A stretch of DNA of 64,000 nt. It comes from Rhodoblastus sp963804045. GTDB taxonomy: Bacteria > Pseudomonadota > Alphaproteobacteria > Rhizobiales > Beijerinckiaceae. The translations under genes were made by a program, and so were the position numbers. Under the pieces are notes generated by a model. That model saw only the letters and a program-made list of their open reading frames with translations. It searched no databases and had not been told where the DNA came from. The stretch lies in contig CAWDOR010000046.1 in assembly GCA_963804045.1 (NCBI GenBank), positions 7,085 through 71,084 of the forward strand. The letters run 5' to 3'. How positions within the stretch are numbered: position 1 is the stretch's first letter; each line of letters begins with the position of its first letter. Positions 27,729-37,146 of this stretch are shown piece after piece.

Positions 27729-28525
27729 AAATCCTTGCCGAATTGCGGCACGCAAATCTGCTTGTCGCCGCCTTCGCGGATGAAGGCGAGGATTTCCTCG
27801 ACTTCCAGATTGCCCGCGAATTCCTCGGCGACGTCCTCGACGCGCTCTTTCAGCGTGCCCTCGGGCGCGAACAGGGCTCTGTAGGCGCGACGCAGCTCAT
27901 GGATTTGCTCGCGGGTAAAATTGCGGCGCTTCAGCCCGATCAGATTGAGGCCGGTCAGAAAGCCGCGATTGCCGAAAGCCTGGCCGAAGGGGATCAAATC
28001 CGCGCCTATGCCGGTGAGGCCGCTGACGAAGGCGTGGGCGCCGACGCGGCAGAATTGCAGCACCGCCGAGCCCCCGCCGAAAATGACGAAATCGCCGGCG
28101 GTGACATGGCCGGCGATCATGACATTGTTGGAGAGGATGCAATCGCTGCCGATGAAACTGTCGTGGCCGACATGGGAATTGGCGAGAAAGGCGCAGCGGT
28201 CGCCGATCCGCGTCTCCATGCGGCCGCTGCCGGCCGTGCCCGGATTTATGGTGACGCCCTCGCGGATCAGACAATCCGCGCCGACGCTCAGGCTCGACTC
28301 CTCGCCGCGATATTTCAGATCCTGCGGCTCGTGGCCGATGGAGGCGAAGGGAAAGATGCGGGTGCGCGCGCCGATCCTGGTGCGCCCGGCCACGACCACG
28401 TGGGACTTCAGCTTGACCCCGTCGCCCAGCTCGACCTGCGGGCCGATGTGGCAGAACGGGCCGATTTCGACATCGGCGCCGAGCTTGGCGCCGTCCTCGA
28501 CGACCGCCGTGGCGTGAATGGCCAT
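27725..28525 (-). CDS. lpxA: UDP-N-acetylglucosamine acyltransferase
   Basis: First enzyme of lipid A synthesis; transfers a 3-hydroxyacyl chain from ACP to UDP-GlcNAc. The 266-residue protein is a left-handed beta-helix built of hexapeptide repeats (IHATAVVEDGAKLGADVEIGPFCHIGP). The catalytic His is in FLANSHVGHDSFIGSDC, and GLNLIGLKRRNFTREQI marks the start of the helical C-terminal domain. The ATG at 28525 is 1 base from the fabZ stop. Confidence 0.97.
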   Translation of the reverse strand: MAIHATAVVEDGAKLGADVEIGPFCHIGPQVELGDGVKLKSHVVVAGRTRIGARTRIFPFASIGHEPQDLKYRGEESSLSVGADCLIREGVTINPGTAGSGRMETRIGDRCAFLANSHVGHDSFIGSDCILSNNVMIAGHVTAGDFVIFGGGSAVLQFCRVGAHAFVSGLTGIGADLIPFGQAFGNRGFLTGLNLIGLKRRNFTREQIHELRRAYRALFAPEGTLKERVEDVAEEFAGNLEVEEILAFIREGGDKQICVPQFGKDL

Positions 28526-28526
28526 G

Positions 28527-29000
28527 TTAATCTTTCTTTTCCGTGGGTTCGGAGATGATCATGGCGGAAATCTCGGCTTCCGCGACCAGCACGCCGTCCA
28601 CCTTGGCCTCGCCCTTGTACCACCAGATATTGCGGCGCTGATTGACCTTGGTCATGTGGAATTCGACGCGGTCGCCCGGCACGACGGGCTTGCGGAACTT
28701 GGCCTTGTCTATGGTCATGAAATAGACCAGCGGCGGCTTTTCCCCGCCGAGACTGCCGTGGACGCAGAGCGCGCCCGCCGTCTGCGCCATGCCCTCGATC
28801 AGCAGCACGCCGGGGAACACCGGCTTTTCCGGGAAATGGCCGGTGAATTGCGGCTCGTTGATGGTGACATTCTTGATGCCTATGCCGAAGCCGTCGCCAC
28901 GCACCTCGACAATGCGATCCACCAGCAAAAAGGGATAGCGATGCGGCAGCAATTGCATCAGGCGCTGAATGTCGATGGTTTCGAAAGTGACCGTCGTCAT
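28527..29000 (-). CDS. fabZ: 3-hydroxyacyl-ACP dehydratase
   Basis: Hot-dog-fold enzyme that removes water from 3-hydroxyacyl-ACP in fatty acid elongation, competing with LpxA and LpxD for hydroxyacyl-ACP. The 157-residue protein carries LLPHRYPFLLVDRI with an early conserved His and GHFPEKPVFPGVLLIEGMAQ with the catalytic His and Glu pair. The ATG at 29000 follows AAAGG; an in-frame ATG at 29024 is less likely. Confidence 0.96.
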   Translation of the reverse strand: MTTVTFETIDIQRLMQLLPHRYPFLLVDRIVEVRGDGFGIGIKNVTINEPQFTGHFPEKPVFPGVLLIEGMAQTAGALCVHGSLGGEKPPLVYFMTIDKAKFRKPVVPGDRVEFHMTKVNQRRNIWWYKGEAKVDGVLVAEAEISAMIISEPTEKKD

Positions 29001-29072
29001 TTGAACCTTTTCCGTGTCCTTCAAAGAAGTTTCAGGCTTTAACGTCAGTTTTACGACATGACCAGCGCGAAA

Positions 29073-30116
29073 TTATTTTTCCCCGCCGCGCTTCATCATC
29101 TTGTCGACCCAGGCGACGGAGCGCAGCCAGTCGCGGGCGTTGCGCGCCGGCGAGCCGCCCATTTTCGCCCCGGCGGGCACATCGGCCATCACCCCGGCCT
29201 GCGCGCCGATCTGCGCGCCCATGCCGATCTTCAAATGGCCGGTCAGACCCGCCTGCCCCGCGATCACCACGAAATCGGCGATTTCCGTCGAGCCGGAGAT
29301 TCCGACCTGGCTGACGATGACGCAATGCCGGCCGATCGTCACATTATGGGCGATCTGCACGAGATTATCGATCTTGGTTCCCTCGCCAATGATCGTGTCG
29401 CGGTTGGCGCCGCGATCGATCGTGCTGTTGGCGCCGATTTCGACATTGTCCTGAATCACCACCCGGCCGATCTGCGGCACCTTGAGATGGCCGCGCGGGC
29501 TCATGGCGAAACCAAAACCGTCCTGGCCGATGCGCACGCCGGGATGAATAATGACCCGGTCGCCGATCAGCGCGGCGACCACGGTGGCGCCGGCGCCAAT
29601 GGCGCTGTCGCGGCCGATGCGCACATCCGGCCCGATGACGGCATTGGGGCCGATCACCGCGCCGGCGCCGATTTCGGCGCGGGGCCCGATCACCGCGCCG
29701 GGATCGACGGTGACGTTCTCCTCCAGCCGCGCGGTCGGGTGGACATTGGCGCCGGGCGAGACGCCGGAGGCGTCAAACAGAGAGCCGGGCCGCGCGGCGC
29801 CGGGATAAAGCCGCGCCGTAACAAGGGCGCAGGCGCGATAGGGCTCGCGCGCCAGCAGCGGGATCACGCCCGCCGGCGTCTTGTCCGCGTAACGCTCGCC
29901 GATCAGCACGGCGGTGGCGCGGGTCGCCTGCAATTGGCCGACATATTTGGGATTGTCGAGAAAGGTCAGGTCGCCGGGCCGGGCCTGATCGAGCGGCGCG
30001 ACATCGAGAATTTTCAGGCCGAGATCGGCGCCCTCGGGCGCCTTGGCCCCGGTCCATTCGACGATTTCCGCCAGGGTCGGCGTTTTTTCGCGCGCGAAAA
30101 AGGAGAGTTGATCCAT
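29073..30116 (-). CDS. lpxD: UDP-3-O-acylglucosamine N-acyltransferase
   Basis: Adds the second 3-hydroxyacyl chain to UDP-3-O-acylglucosamine. The 347-residue protein has a UDP-binding N-terminal domain (MDQLSFFAREKTPTLAEIVEW onward), a long left-handed beta-helix of hexapeptide repeats (IGPRAEIGAGAVIGPNAVIG), and the catalytic His in IAHNVTIGRHCVIVSQVGISG. A C-terminal helix ends the protein. AGGG 8 bases before 30116 favours this ATG over the ones at 30122 and 30149; the 30149 start lies inside a terminator-like hairpin. Confidence 0.96.
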   Translation of the reverse strand: MDQLSFFAREKTPTLAEIVEWTGAKAPEGADLGLKILDVAPLDQARPGDLTFLDNPKYVGQLQATRATAVLIGERYADKTPAGVIPLLAREPYRACALVTARLYPGAARPGSLFDASGVSPGANVHPTARLEENVTVDPGAVIGPRAEIGAGAVIGPNAVIGPDVRIGRDSAIGAGATVVAALIGDRVIIHPGVRIGQDGFGFAMSPRGHLKVPQIGRVVIQDNVEIGANSTIDRGANRDTIIGEGTKIDNLVQIAHNVTIGRHCVIVSQVGISGSTEIADFVVIAGQAGLTGHLKIGMGAQIGAQAGVMADVPAGAKMGGSPARNARDWLRSVAWVDKMMKRGGEK

Positions 30117-30133
30117 TTGCATAGCCCTAAAGA

Positions 30134-30161
30134 AAAAGGCGCGGACCAAGCCGCGCCTTTT
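30134..30161 (-). terminator. Terminator-like hairpin between bamA and lpxD
   Basis: Read on the minus strand, a 7-bp G/C stem GGCGCGG / CCGCGCC with a 6-base loop, extendable by A-T pairs, is followed by TTTTTCTTT. It sits 19 bases after the bamA stop and just before lpxD, inside what is otherwise one operon. Confidence 0.75.
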
Positions 30162-30179
30162 CGAAGGATGAAGCGGCGA

Positions 30180-32681
30180 TCAGAAGGTCGTGCCGCCGGA
30201 GAAGCTGAACTGCTGCAATACGTCCGCGCTGTTCTTGGAGGTGGCGAAAGCATAGTTGAAGCGGATTGGCCCCATGGGCGAGGCCCAAATCAGACCCACG
30301 CCGACCGAGGAGCGAATCTGCCCGCCGTCGCCGCCGACAGTCATGCAAGAAGACTGGGTCGTCGGTTGAGGACTGCCGCCATTGACGGACCCCGTCGGCA
30401 CCTTCGCCCCACCGGGACAGCCAATCGTACTTCCGGTGTAGGAACTGAAATTGGTCTGACCATGGTAGCCCAACACGGTGCCGGCGTCGGAGAACAGCGC
30501 CAGTTTCAGGCCGAGATCCTTGGGAATGCCCCAAATCGGCGACTGAATTTCCAGCGAGGCGCCATAATAATTGGTGCCGCCGAGGCCATTGCCGATGTCG
30601 GAGAAATATTGAGCGTTGGTGACGTCGCGCGGGCCGATGCCGCCCGGCGCGAAGCCGCGCACCAGCGTCGGTCCGAGGTTGAAATCGTCGATCACGCGCA
30701 GCTTGCCGTCGCCCCAGGCGGTGATATTGCCGCCCTGCGCGTGGAAGATGCCGACGACATTGTCGAGATAGAGTTCATGGAACAGGCGCACATCGCCAGT
30801 CGAGCGAATATATTTGGCGTCGCCGCCGAGACCGGCCAGATCCTCTTTCCACTCGGCGCGGATGCCCTGATGCGGATCGCGGAAATTGTCGAGATCGGTA
30901 TAGGTCATGGTATAGCCGATCATCGACGTGACCCAGCCGCCCTGGGCCTGTTTCAGCGCCAGCGACGCCTCGCCATTGGTCAAGCACGTATATTGCGTGT
31001 TGCTCGCCGCGACACCCGCGATATAGTTGTTGCCCGGGTTAAAGAGCGAACTGTTGCCGCAATCGTTATAAGGCTGGTTGGAGTTGCTCGGGATTGTCAG
31101 CAGCGAATAGGTGCCGGTGTAGCGCGGCGCGAAGGTGATTTCGTCGGTGATCGGAATGCCCAGGCGCAAGGTGCCGCCGGAGACCCAATTGTTGTAATAG
31201 GCCCAGGGCGAAGCCTCGGACTGCTTGGTATAGGCGTCGATGCCGGCGGCGAGGCGCTGGTCGAGGAAGAAGGGCTCGGTATAATTGACTTCGACGCCCC
31301 TGGCGTATTGGCCATAGGTGACGGCGGTGCGGATATAGTCGCCGCGGCCCAACAGGTTGCTCTGCGACACCGAGACTTCGGCGAGCCAGCCCTGGACGGT
31401 CGAATAGCCGCCCGACACCGAGAAGGAACCGGTGCTCTGCTCTTCGAGATCGACGTCGACCACGACGCGGTCGGGCGTGGAGCCCGCCTGGTTGGTGATC
31501 TTGACCTTCTTGAAATAGCCGAGGCCGTTCAGGCGCTTCTCCGCCTTGTCGATCAGCGTCTTGTTATAGGCGTCGCCCTCGCCGATATCAAATTCGCGGC
31601 GCACCACATAATCGCGGGTGACGCCATTGCCGTGGATGTTGATGCGCTCGATATAGACGCGCGGGCCATCCTCGGCGACGAAGGCCAGATTGACGGTATG
31701 ATTGGCCGGATCGCGGTCGCCGCGCGGACGGACCGTGGTGAAGGCGTAGCCGCGGCGGCCGACCTCGCGGGTCATGGCCTCGACGGTCTTGTCGACCTTG
31801 TCGCCATTATAGAGATCGCCGCTGTGAATGCGCAGCACCTTTTCCAGCGATTCGCTGCTGACGCTGCGCAAATGCGATTCCACCGTGACCGAACCGATCG
31901 TGTAGGGCTGGCCCTCCTCGACGGTGATGGTGACGATATAGCCGCCCTGCGCCGGATCGTAGACCGGGTCCACGCCGACAATATGGAAATCGGCGTAGCC
32001 GTTCTTCAGATAATAGCGGCGGATGCCTTCGGCGTCCTTGGCGATGCGGTCGGGGTCGTAGACGTCGGAGCTCTTGATCCACGAGAGATAGTTCATCTCC
32101 GTGGTTTCCATCATGCCGACCAGTTTCGAGGTCGAATAGGCGTTGTTGCCGACGAAGCGGATTTCCTTGACGCCGGTCTTTTCGCCTTCGACGACGTCAT
32201 AGACCACGTCGACCGTGCCATTGGGCACGTTCACGGTGCGCACCGAGACCTTGGCGGCGTTGCGACCGGAGCGGCGATAGACGTCCTCGATGCGGCGCAG
32301 ATCGGCCTGGGCGAGATCGGGATCGTAGCCGCCGCCCGAATGCAGCCGGATTTCCTTTTCCAGATCCTCGGATTTGACCTTGCTGTTGCCGGCGAAGACC
32401 ACATGGTTGATCTGGGTCTTGATCTCGACGACGCGCACGACCAGCGTCCCGCCGGAGCGGCTGATCTTCACATCGGAGAAATTTCCGGTCTCGTAAAGCT
32501 TCTTGACGCCGTCATTGGCGTCGCGGCCGGAGAAATAGGAGCGGATCGTGTCGGCGTCGACGCGGTGATTGCCCTCGACCACCACTGTTTCCGCGCTTGC
32601 GGCGACGGGAAAAGCCAGTGCGCCGGCGACCAGGATGGCGGTCAAGGCGGAACGGCCCAAAAGAGCTTGGCGAAACTTCAT
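30180..32681 (-). CDS. bamA: Outer membrane protein assembly factor BamA
   Basis: Central Omp85 protein of the BAM complex, which folds beta-barrel proteins into the outer membrane. The 833-residue precursor has a signal peptide (residues 1-30, ending VAASAET), five POTRA domains (about 30-435; for example VVEGNHRVDADTIRSYFSG, VNLAFVAEDGPRVYIERINI) and a C-terminal barrel with the conserved loop motif VRGFAPGGIGPRDV. It ends QFSFSGGTTF, the C-terminal aromatic being the last residue. Two extracellular loops hold cysteine pairs (DCGNSS...YTCLT and GCPGG...SSCMT), which is uncommon. It follows rseP after 324 noncoding bases. Confidence 0.97.
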   Translation of the reverse strand: MKFRQALLGRSALTAILVAGALAFPVAASAETVVVEGNHRVDADTIRSYFSGRDANDGVKKLYETGNFSDVKISRSGGTLVVRVVEIKTQINHVVFAGNSKVKSEDLEKEIRLHSGGGYDPDLAQADLRRIEDVYRRSGRNAAKVSVRTVNVPNGTVDVVYDVVEGEKTGVKEIRFVGNNAYSTSKLVGMMETTEMNYLSWIKSSDVYDPDRIAKDAEGIRRYYLKNGYADFHIVGVDPVYDPAQGGYIVTITVEEGQPYTIGSVTVESHLRSVSSESLEKVLRIHSGDLYNGDKVDKTVEAMTREVGRRGYAFTTVRPRGDRDPANHTVNLAFVAEDGPRVYIERINIHGNGVTRDYVVRREFDIGEGDAYNKTLIDKAEKRLNGLGYFKKVKITNQAGSTPDRVVVDVDLEEQSTGSFSVSGGYSTVQGWLAEVSVSQSNLLGRGDYIRTAVTYGQYARGVEVNYTEPFFLDQRLAAGIDAYTKQSEASPWAYYNNWVSGGTLRLGIPITDEITFAPRYTGTYSLLTIPSNSNQPYNDCGNSSLFNPGNNYIAGVAASNTQYTCLTNGEASLALKQAQGGWVTSMIGYTMTYTDLDNFRDPHQGIRAEWKEDLAGLGGDAKYIRSTGDVRLFHELYLDNVVGIFHAQGGNITAWGDGKLRVIDDFNLGPTLVRGFAPGGIGPRDVTNAQYFSDIGNGLGGTNYYGASLEIQSPIWGIPKDLGLKLALFSDAGTVLGYHGQTNFSSYTGSTIGCPGGAKVPTGSVNGGSPQPTTQSSCMTVGGDGGQIRSSVGVGLIWASPMGPIRFNYAFATSKNSADVLQQFSFSGGTTF

Positions 32682-33005
32682 AGATACCCGGCCCTATTAC
32701 CAGACCGCCCCTTCTTGCGGGTTTCCCCGTTTGCCGGCGCGGCCGCCGGCGCATCGGCCGGCGTAAAAATCTCCGCCCGGTGGAATAACATGACCCCGCC
32801 TAGGCATCGCGACTCTGCTTCTACAAGGTTTACGCTTTCCTGCAAACGGCAAACCTCACGCCCTCGTTTTTTTTGCGGCGCCGTGGCCGAAGAGCCACGT
32901 TTTTCGGGGCTTTTAGCCTGGAAAACGCAATGCGATCCGCCGGAGCGACTCCGACGGATCGTTAAACAGGGTTAACCAGGGATTAAGTTAAGATTTCGTC
33001 AAGAT
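32682..33005. other. Noncoding stretch between rseP and bamA with opposed hairpins
   Basis: No gene is seen in these 324 bases. A plus-strand hairpin CGTGGC / GCCACG (32882-32899) followed by TTTTT (32900-32904) looks like a terminator pointing away from bamA. A longer hairpin (32933-32961: CGATCCG / CGGATCG outside, CGGAG / CTCCG inside, one C-A mismatch) lies nearer rseP. TTAACC-type half sites occur at 32971-32977. The bamA promoter is expected here, but I cannot place it. Confidence 0.5.
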
Positions 33006-34152
33006 TTAGCCAAGATTGAGCCATTGCCGGGTCAAACGGGCCAGATCGTTATAGGCGCCGATCAGGAACAGCGCCGCGACAAAGGCCAGGCCGACGCGGA
33101 AGCCCATCTCCTGGGCGCGGGCCGGCAGCGCCCGGCCGCGCAGGGCCTCTATGGCGAAATAGAGCAGATGGCCGCCATCGAGCAAGGGCACCGGCAGCAG
33201 GTTGAGCAGGCCGATGGAGATCGACAGGATCGCCGCCAGATTGATCAGCGGCCAGACTTCGGCCTTGGCCACTTCGCCCGACACCTGGGCGATGCCGATC
33301 ACGCCCGACAATTGCTTGGGCGATTCCTGGCCGATGAACAGTCCGCCGAGATAGCCGCCGGTGCGCGCGATCACGTCCCAGGTCTCGACGCCCGCCTGAT
33401 AGGCGGCGTCGGGCAGGCTGTAGCTGTGCTTGCTCCAGTCTTCCGCCGCGCCGCCCGAGGCGACGCCGAGCACGCCGACGCGCTCCTCGCCCAGCGGCGT
33501 CTTGATCGTCTTGCGCTCGGGCGTGGCGGTCAGCTCGACGGGCTTGCCGTCGCGCCGCACCGTGAATTTCAACGCCTGGTCGCCATGGGTGGAGACGATG
33601 CGCTGCATGTCCGCGAAGGATTTCGACCGCCGCGCCGTCGATCGACAGCACCAGATCGCCCTTCTGGAAGCCGGCGGCGGCGGCGCGCCCGCCCTCGACC
33701 ACGGTATCGACGCGCGGCGTCAGAATGTCGCGGCCCTCGAAATAGAACAGGCCGGTGAAAATCGCCAGCGCCAGCAGGAAATTGGCGACCGGACCGGCGG
33801 CGACCGTCAGCGCGCGCTTCCACACCACCTGGCCCAGAAAGGTGACCGAGCGCTCCTCCTCCGACATGGTCTCGGCGCCGTCGAAATCCGGGGCGCTCGC
33901 GCCATTGGCGTCGCCGTGGAACTTGACATAGCCGCCGAGCGGCAGAGCGGCGAGCCGCCAGCGGGTGCCGTGGGAATCGGTGAAATGCGCCAGTTCCGGA
34001 CCAAAGCCCAGCGAAAAGGCGTCAACCTGGATGCCGCACAGGCGGCCGACCAGGAAATGGCCGAATTCGTGGAAGAAGACCACGAGGCTGAGGACGAAGA
34101 TGAAGGGCACGAGATAGGTTCCCAATGTCCAGAGCGAATGAATAAGCGGCAT
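33006..34152 (-). CDS. rseP: Site-2 membrane metalloprotease RseP, frame broken once
   Basis: M50 intramembrane protease that cleaves anti-sigma factors and signal peptide remnants. The N-terminal part has the zinc site FFHEFGHFLVGRLCGI (HExxH-type) and LPLGGYVKFHGDA. The PDZ domain includes AAAAGFQKGDLVLSIDGAAVE. The C-terminal part carries NLLPVPLLDGGHLLYF (second metal-ligand motif, NxxPxPxLDGG). Between them the frame shifts: removing one T from the TTT at 33621-33623 turns VEILRGHAA into VESFADMQRIVSTHG and restores about 381 residues. GGGGAG upstream favours the ATG at 34152 over 34167. Sits between dxr and bamA, as usual. Confidence 0.88.
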
Positions 34153-34235
34153 TGCGACTCTCCCCATCGCGCGACCGGAAGAGGTCCGCCGACACGCGAA
34201 TGGTTACCAACTGCTTAACAATGCCGGATTGGACG

Positions 34236-35435
34236 CTACCGGCCAAGCCCTCTGACCCTGGTCAGGGACTTTTCTCGCACAATATGGTCAACGGCGAGCG
34301 CTTCCTCAATATCTTGCGGCGCGGCGGCGTTCCCGGAGCGCAGAAACTCCTCACAAACCGCTTCAACTTCACGTGCTATATCGTTGAAGGAAATTTGTTT
34401 ATTCAGGAACGCGGCGACCATCACCTCATTGGCGGCGTTCAGGATCGTCGGCAGCGCGCCGCCGCCGCGCAGGGCGGCGAAGGCGACCCGCAGCGCGGGA
34501 AAACGGAGGAGATCGGGTTTTTCAAAGGTCAGGCTGCCCAGCGCGGCCAGGTCGAGGCGGCGCACTTTGGTGGCGACCCGCTCGGGAAAGGCCAGGCAAT
34601 GGGCGATGGGGGCCTTCATGTCGGGATTGGCCATGCCGGCGGTCACGGCGCCGTCGGCGAAGGACACCATGCCATGGACGATGCTCTGCGGATGGACGAG
34701 CACGTCGAGCTTTTCGGCGGGAATGGCGAAAATATGCATGGCCTCGATCAGTTCGAGCCCCTTGTTCATCAGGCTGGCCGAGTCCACCGTGACTTTCGGC
34801 CCCATGGCCCAGTTGGGATGATTGAGCGCCTGTTCCGGCGTCGCCGCGGCGATTTGTTCGGCGCTCCAGGCGCGGAACGGGCCGCCCGAGGCGGTCAGCC
34901 ACATGGTCTCGACATTTTCGATGGATTCGCCGCCGAGCGCCTGAAAAATGGCGTTATGCTCGGAATCCATCGGCAGGATTTTCACGCCCTTGCGCCGCGC
35001 GGCGCGCATAAAAGCGTCGCCGGCGCAGACCAGGCATTCCTTGTTGGCCAGGGCGACGTCGAGGCCGGCCTCGACCGCCGCATAGGTCGGCTTGACCCCG
35101 GCGGCGCCGGCTATGGCCCCGATCACAAGATCGGCGGGGCGCGACGCCGCCTGCGCCATGGCTTCCGGCCCGGCGGCGGCCTCGATGCCGCTGCCCGACA
35201 ATTCGGCCTTGAGCTCGGCATAGGCCGAGGGGTCGGCGATGGCGGCGAAACGGGCCTTCAGGCTCTTGGCGACGCGGGCGAGATTTTTGGCGTCGCGTCC
35301 GCCGGCGACGGCGCCGACCTCGAAGCGGCCGGGCGCGCCGAGGATCACTTCCTCGGTCGAACGGCCGATGGAGCCGGTGGCCCCGAGGATATTGAGGCGT
35401 TTCGGCTGGGTGGCGGCGGCGAGCGCGAGGGACAT
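34236..35435 (-). CDS. dxr: 1-deoxy-D-xylulose-5-phosphate reductoisomerase
   Basis: Second enzyme of the MEP isoprenoid pathway, producing 2-C-methylerythritol-4-phosphate with NADPH. The 399-residue protein has the NADPH motif NILGATGSIGRSTEEVI near 14-30, LANKECLVCAG, the metal and substrate residues in LPMDSEHNAIFQAL, ASGGPFR, and MNKGLELIEAMHIF. The ATG at 35435 is 2 bases past the cdsA stop, so the two are translationally linked. Confidence 0.97.
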   Translation of the reverse strand: MSLALAAATQPKRLNILGATGSIGRSTEEVILGAPGRFEVGAVAGGRDAKNLARVAKSLKARFAAIADPSAYAELKAELSGSGIEAAAGPEAMAQAASRPADLVIGAIAGAAGVKPTYAAVEAGLDVALANKECLVCAGDAFMRAARRKGVKILPMDSEHNAIFQALGGESIENVETMWLTASGGPFRAWSAEQIAAATPEQALNHPNWAMGPKVTVDSASLMNKGLELIEAMHIFAIPAEKLDVLVHPQSIVHGMVSFADGAVTAGMANPDMKAPIAHCLAFPERVATKVRRLDLAALGSLTFEKPDLLRFPALRVAFAALRGGGALPTILNAANEVMVAAFLNKQISFNDIAREVEAVCEEFLRSGNAAAPQDIEEALAVDHIVREKSLTRVRGLGR

Positions 35436-35437
35436 GG

Positions 35438-36355
35438 TCAATTCTGGGCCCAATAAAGCAGTCCGGCGGCGGCGCCGCCGGGAATGGCGTAAAGTTCGGC
35501 CCGGATCAGGCCGAACAGCGCGGCGAAGATCGCCGCGGCGATGAAACCGTCGAGCCGGTCCATGAAACCGCCATGGCCCGGAATCAACCGGCTGGAGTCC
35601 TTGACCCCGGCGCGACGCTTCATGAAGGATTCGAAGAGATCGCCGCCCTGGGCGACGGCGCCGGCGAAGAGGCCGAGCAGAAGCACCGGCGGGACGGGCG
35701 CCTTGACGTCGGGCCAGAGCGCCGCGACCGTCGCGCCCAAAGCCGCGCCGCAGACGATTCCCACCAGGAAACCGGACCAGGTCTTGCCGGGCGAGATGCG
35801 CGGCGCCAGCTTGCGGCCGCCGATCAGCCTGCCGCCGAAATAGGCGCAGACATCCGTGCCCCAGACCACGGCGAACAGCCAGGCTATGGCGCAAAGGCCG
35901 AAAAAGGCCGCGTGGCGCAGCAGCAGCACCGAAGCCAGCAAGCCCCCGGCATAGGCCAGCCCGCCGGCCGCCCAGGGCCATTTGCCCGCTCCCGCCGCCC
36001 AGCCGCAGAAAGCGGCGGCGGCGAAAGTCACGAAAATTGCATATTCGCTCTGGCCCAGGCGAATCAGAACGGCGGCGGCGATCAGCGCCGCGCCGCCGGA
36101 AAACATCCGCATCCACGGCAGCGGCGCGGCGATCAGCCGTTGCCATTCCCAATGGACCGCCAAAGCCGCGATCAGCCAGAACAGCACAAAGGCCCAGCCG
36201 CCGTAAAACAGCGTGGCCAGCGCCGCCGCCACCAGAATCAGCGCTGAGGCGGCGCGCAGGCCGAGATCGGCGAAGCCGCCGCCGGTCTTGCCCTGCCCGC
36301 CGGCGGCTTTGCCCGGTTCGCCGTCAGCTTGCGGCGGCGCGAAAACTTCGCTCAT
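35438..36355 (-). CDS. cdsA: Phosphatidate cytidylyltransferase
   Basis: Makes CDP-diacylglycerol, the precursor of all phospholipids, at the inner membrane. The 305-residue protein has about eight hydrophobic segments and the C-terminal CdsA signature, seen as SRLIPGHGGFMDRLDGFIAAA, preceded by GTDVCAYFGGRLIGGRKLAPRISPGKTWSG. The first 25 residues are a Gly/Lys-rich cytoplasmic extension. Its start overlaps the uppS stop by ATGA. Confidence 0.96.
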   Translation of the reverse strand: MSEVFAPPQADGEPGKAAGGQGKTGGGFADLGLRAASALILVAAALATLFYGGWAFVLFWLIAALAVHWEWQRLIAAPLPWMRMFSGGAALIAAAVLIRLGQSEYAIFVTFAAAAFCGWAAGAGKWPWAAGGLAYAGGLLASVLLLRHAAFFGLCAIAWLFAVVWGTDVCAYFGGRLIGGRKLAPRISPGKTWSGFLVGIVCGAALGATVAALWPDVKAPVPPVLLLGLFAGAVAQGGDLFESFMKRRAGVKDSSRLIPGHGGFMDRLDGFIAAAIFAALFGLIRAELYAIPGGAAAGLLYWAQN

Positions 36356-37146
36356 GACGCCGATTTCACTTCTGCTTTGACCTCGGGACCGCCGACGCCG
36401 CCAAACCGCCGTTCGCGGGCGCGATAATCCTCGATGGCGGCCTGGAAGGCCGGACGGTCGAAATCCGGCCAGTAGACCGGCAGGAACACCAATTCGCTAT
36501 AGGCCGATTGCCACAGCAGGAAATTCGACAGGCGCATCTCGCCCGAGGTGCGGATGATCAGATCCGGGTCCGGGGCGAAGGCGGTGTGCAGCCGGCTGGC
36601 CAGAAGAGTCTCGTCTATGGCGTCGGGCGCCAGCTTTCCGGCGGCGACGTCGCGGGCCAGGCTGCGGGCGGCGCCGAGGATTTCCTGGCGCGCGCCATAA
36701 TTGAAGGCGACGATCAGCTCGAGCTTGTCATTCCGTTTGGTCAGCGCTTCCGCCTCTTCGAGCAAGGCGACGATGTCGGGCTTGAGATTGTCGCGCTCGC
36801 CCACCACGCGGATGCGCACGCCGGCTTCGTTCAGGGTGCGCAGATCGTTGCGGATGAAGAATTTCAGCAGGCCCATCAGTTCGGAGATTTCCTCCGCCGG
36901 ACGGCTCCAGTTCTCCGAGGAAAAACTATAGACGGTGAGATAGCGCACGCCGAGATCGCTGGCCGCGCGCACGGTGCGGCGCAAGGCCTCCACGCCGCGC
37001 CGGTGGCCCTCGAAGCGCGGCAGGCCGCGCTGCGCCGCCCAGCGGCCGTTGCCGTCCATGATGACGCCGACATGCAATGGCGCGCCGACATCGGCGCCAA
37101 GGCTCGCCTTGGCGCTCGCGGCGTCCTGTGCCTGCTTCTCCTCCAT
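36352..37146 (-). CDS. uppS: Undecaprenyl diphosphate synthase
   Basis: Cis-prenyltransferase that makes the C55 lipid carrier for peptidoglycan and other surface polymers. Key segments are HVGVIMDGNGRWAAQRG (catalytic Asp), GHRRGVEALRRTV, YLTVYSFSSENWSRP, IVAFNYGARQEI, and DLIIRTSGEMRLSNFLLWQSAYSELVF. The ATG at 37146 (264 residues) has GGAAGG five bases upstream. An in-frame ATG at 37176 is also possible. Confidence 0.96.
   Translation of the reverse strand: MEEKQAQDAASAKASLGADVGAPLHVGVIMDGNGRWAAQRGLPRFEGHRRGVEALRRTVRAASDLGVRYLTVYSFSSENWSRPAEEISELMGLLKFFIRNDLRTLNEAGVRIRVVGERDNLKPDIVALLEEAEALTKRNDKLELIVAFNYGARQEILGAARSLARDVAAGKLAPDAIDETLLASRLHTAFAPDPDLIIRTSGEMRLSNFLLWQSAYSELVFLPVYWPDFDRPAFQAAIEDYRARERRFGGVGGPEVKAEVKSAS

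Noticed and set aside
29058..32975. A plus-strand open frame of about 1,300 codons opposite lpxD and bamA
   Set aside because: Its sequence is His/Asp/Arg/Gly-rich without any domain, and both real genes lie on the other strand. It is a by-product of GC-rich codon use.
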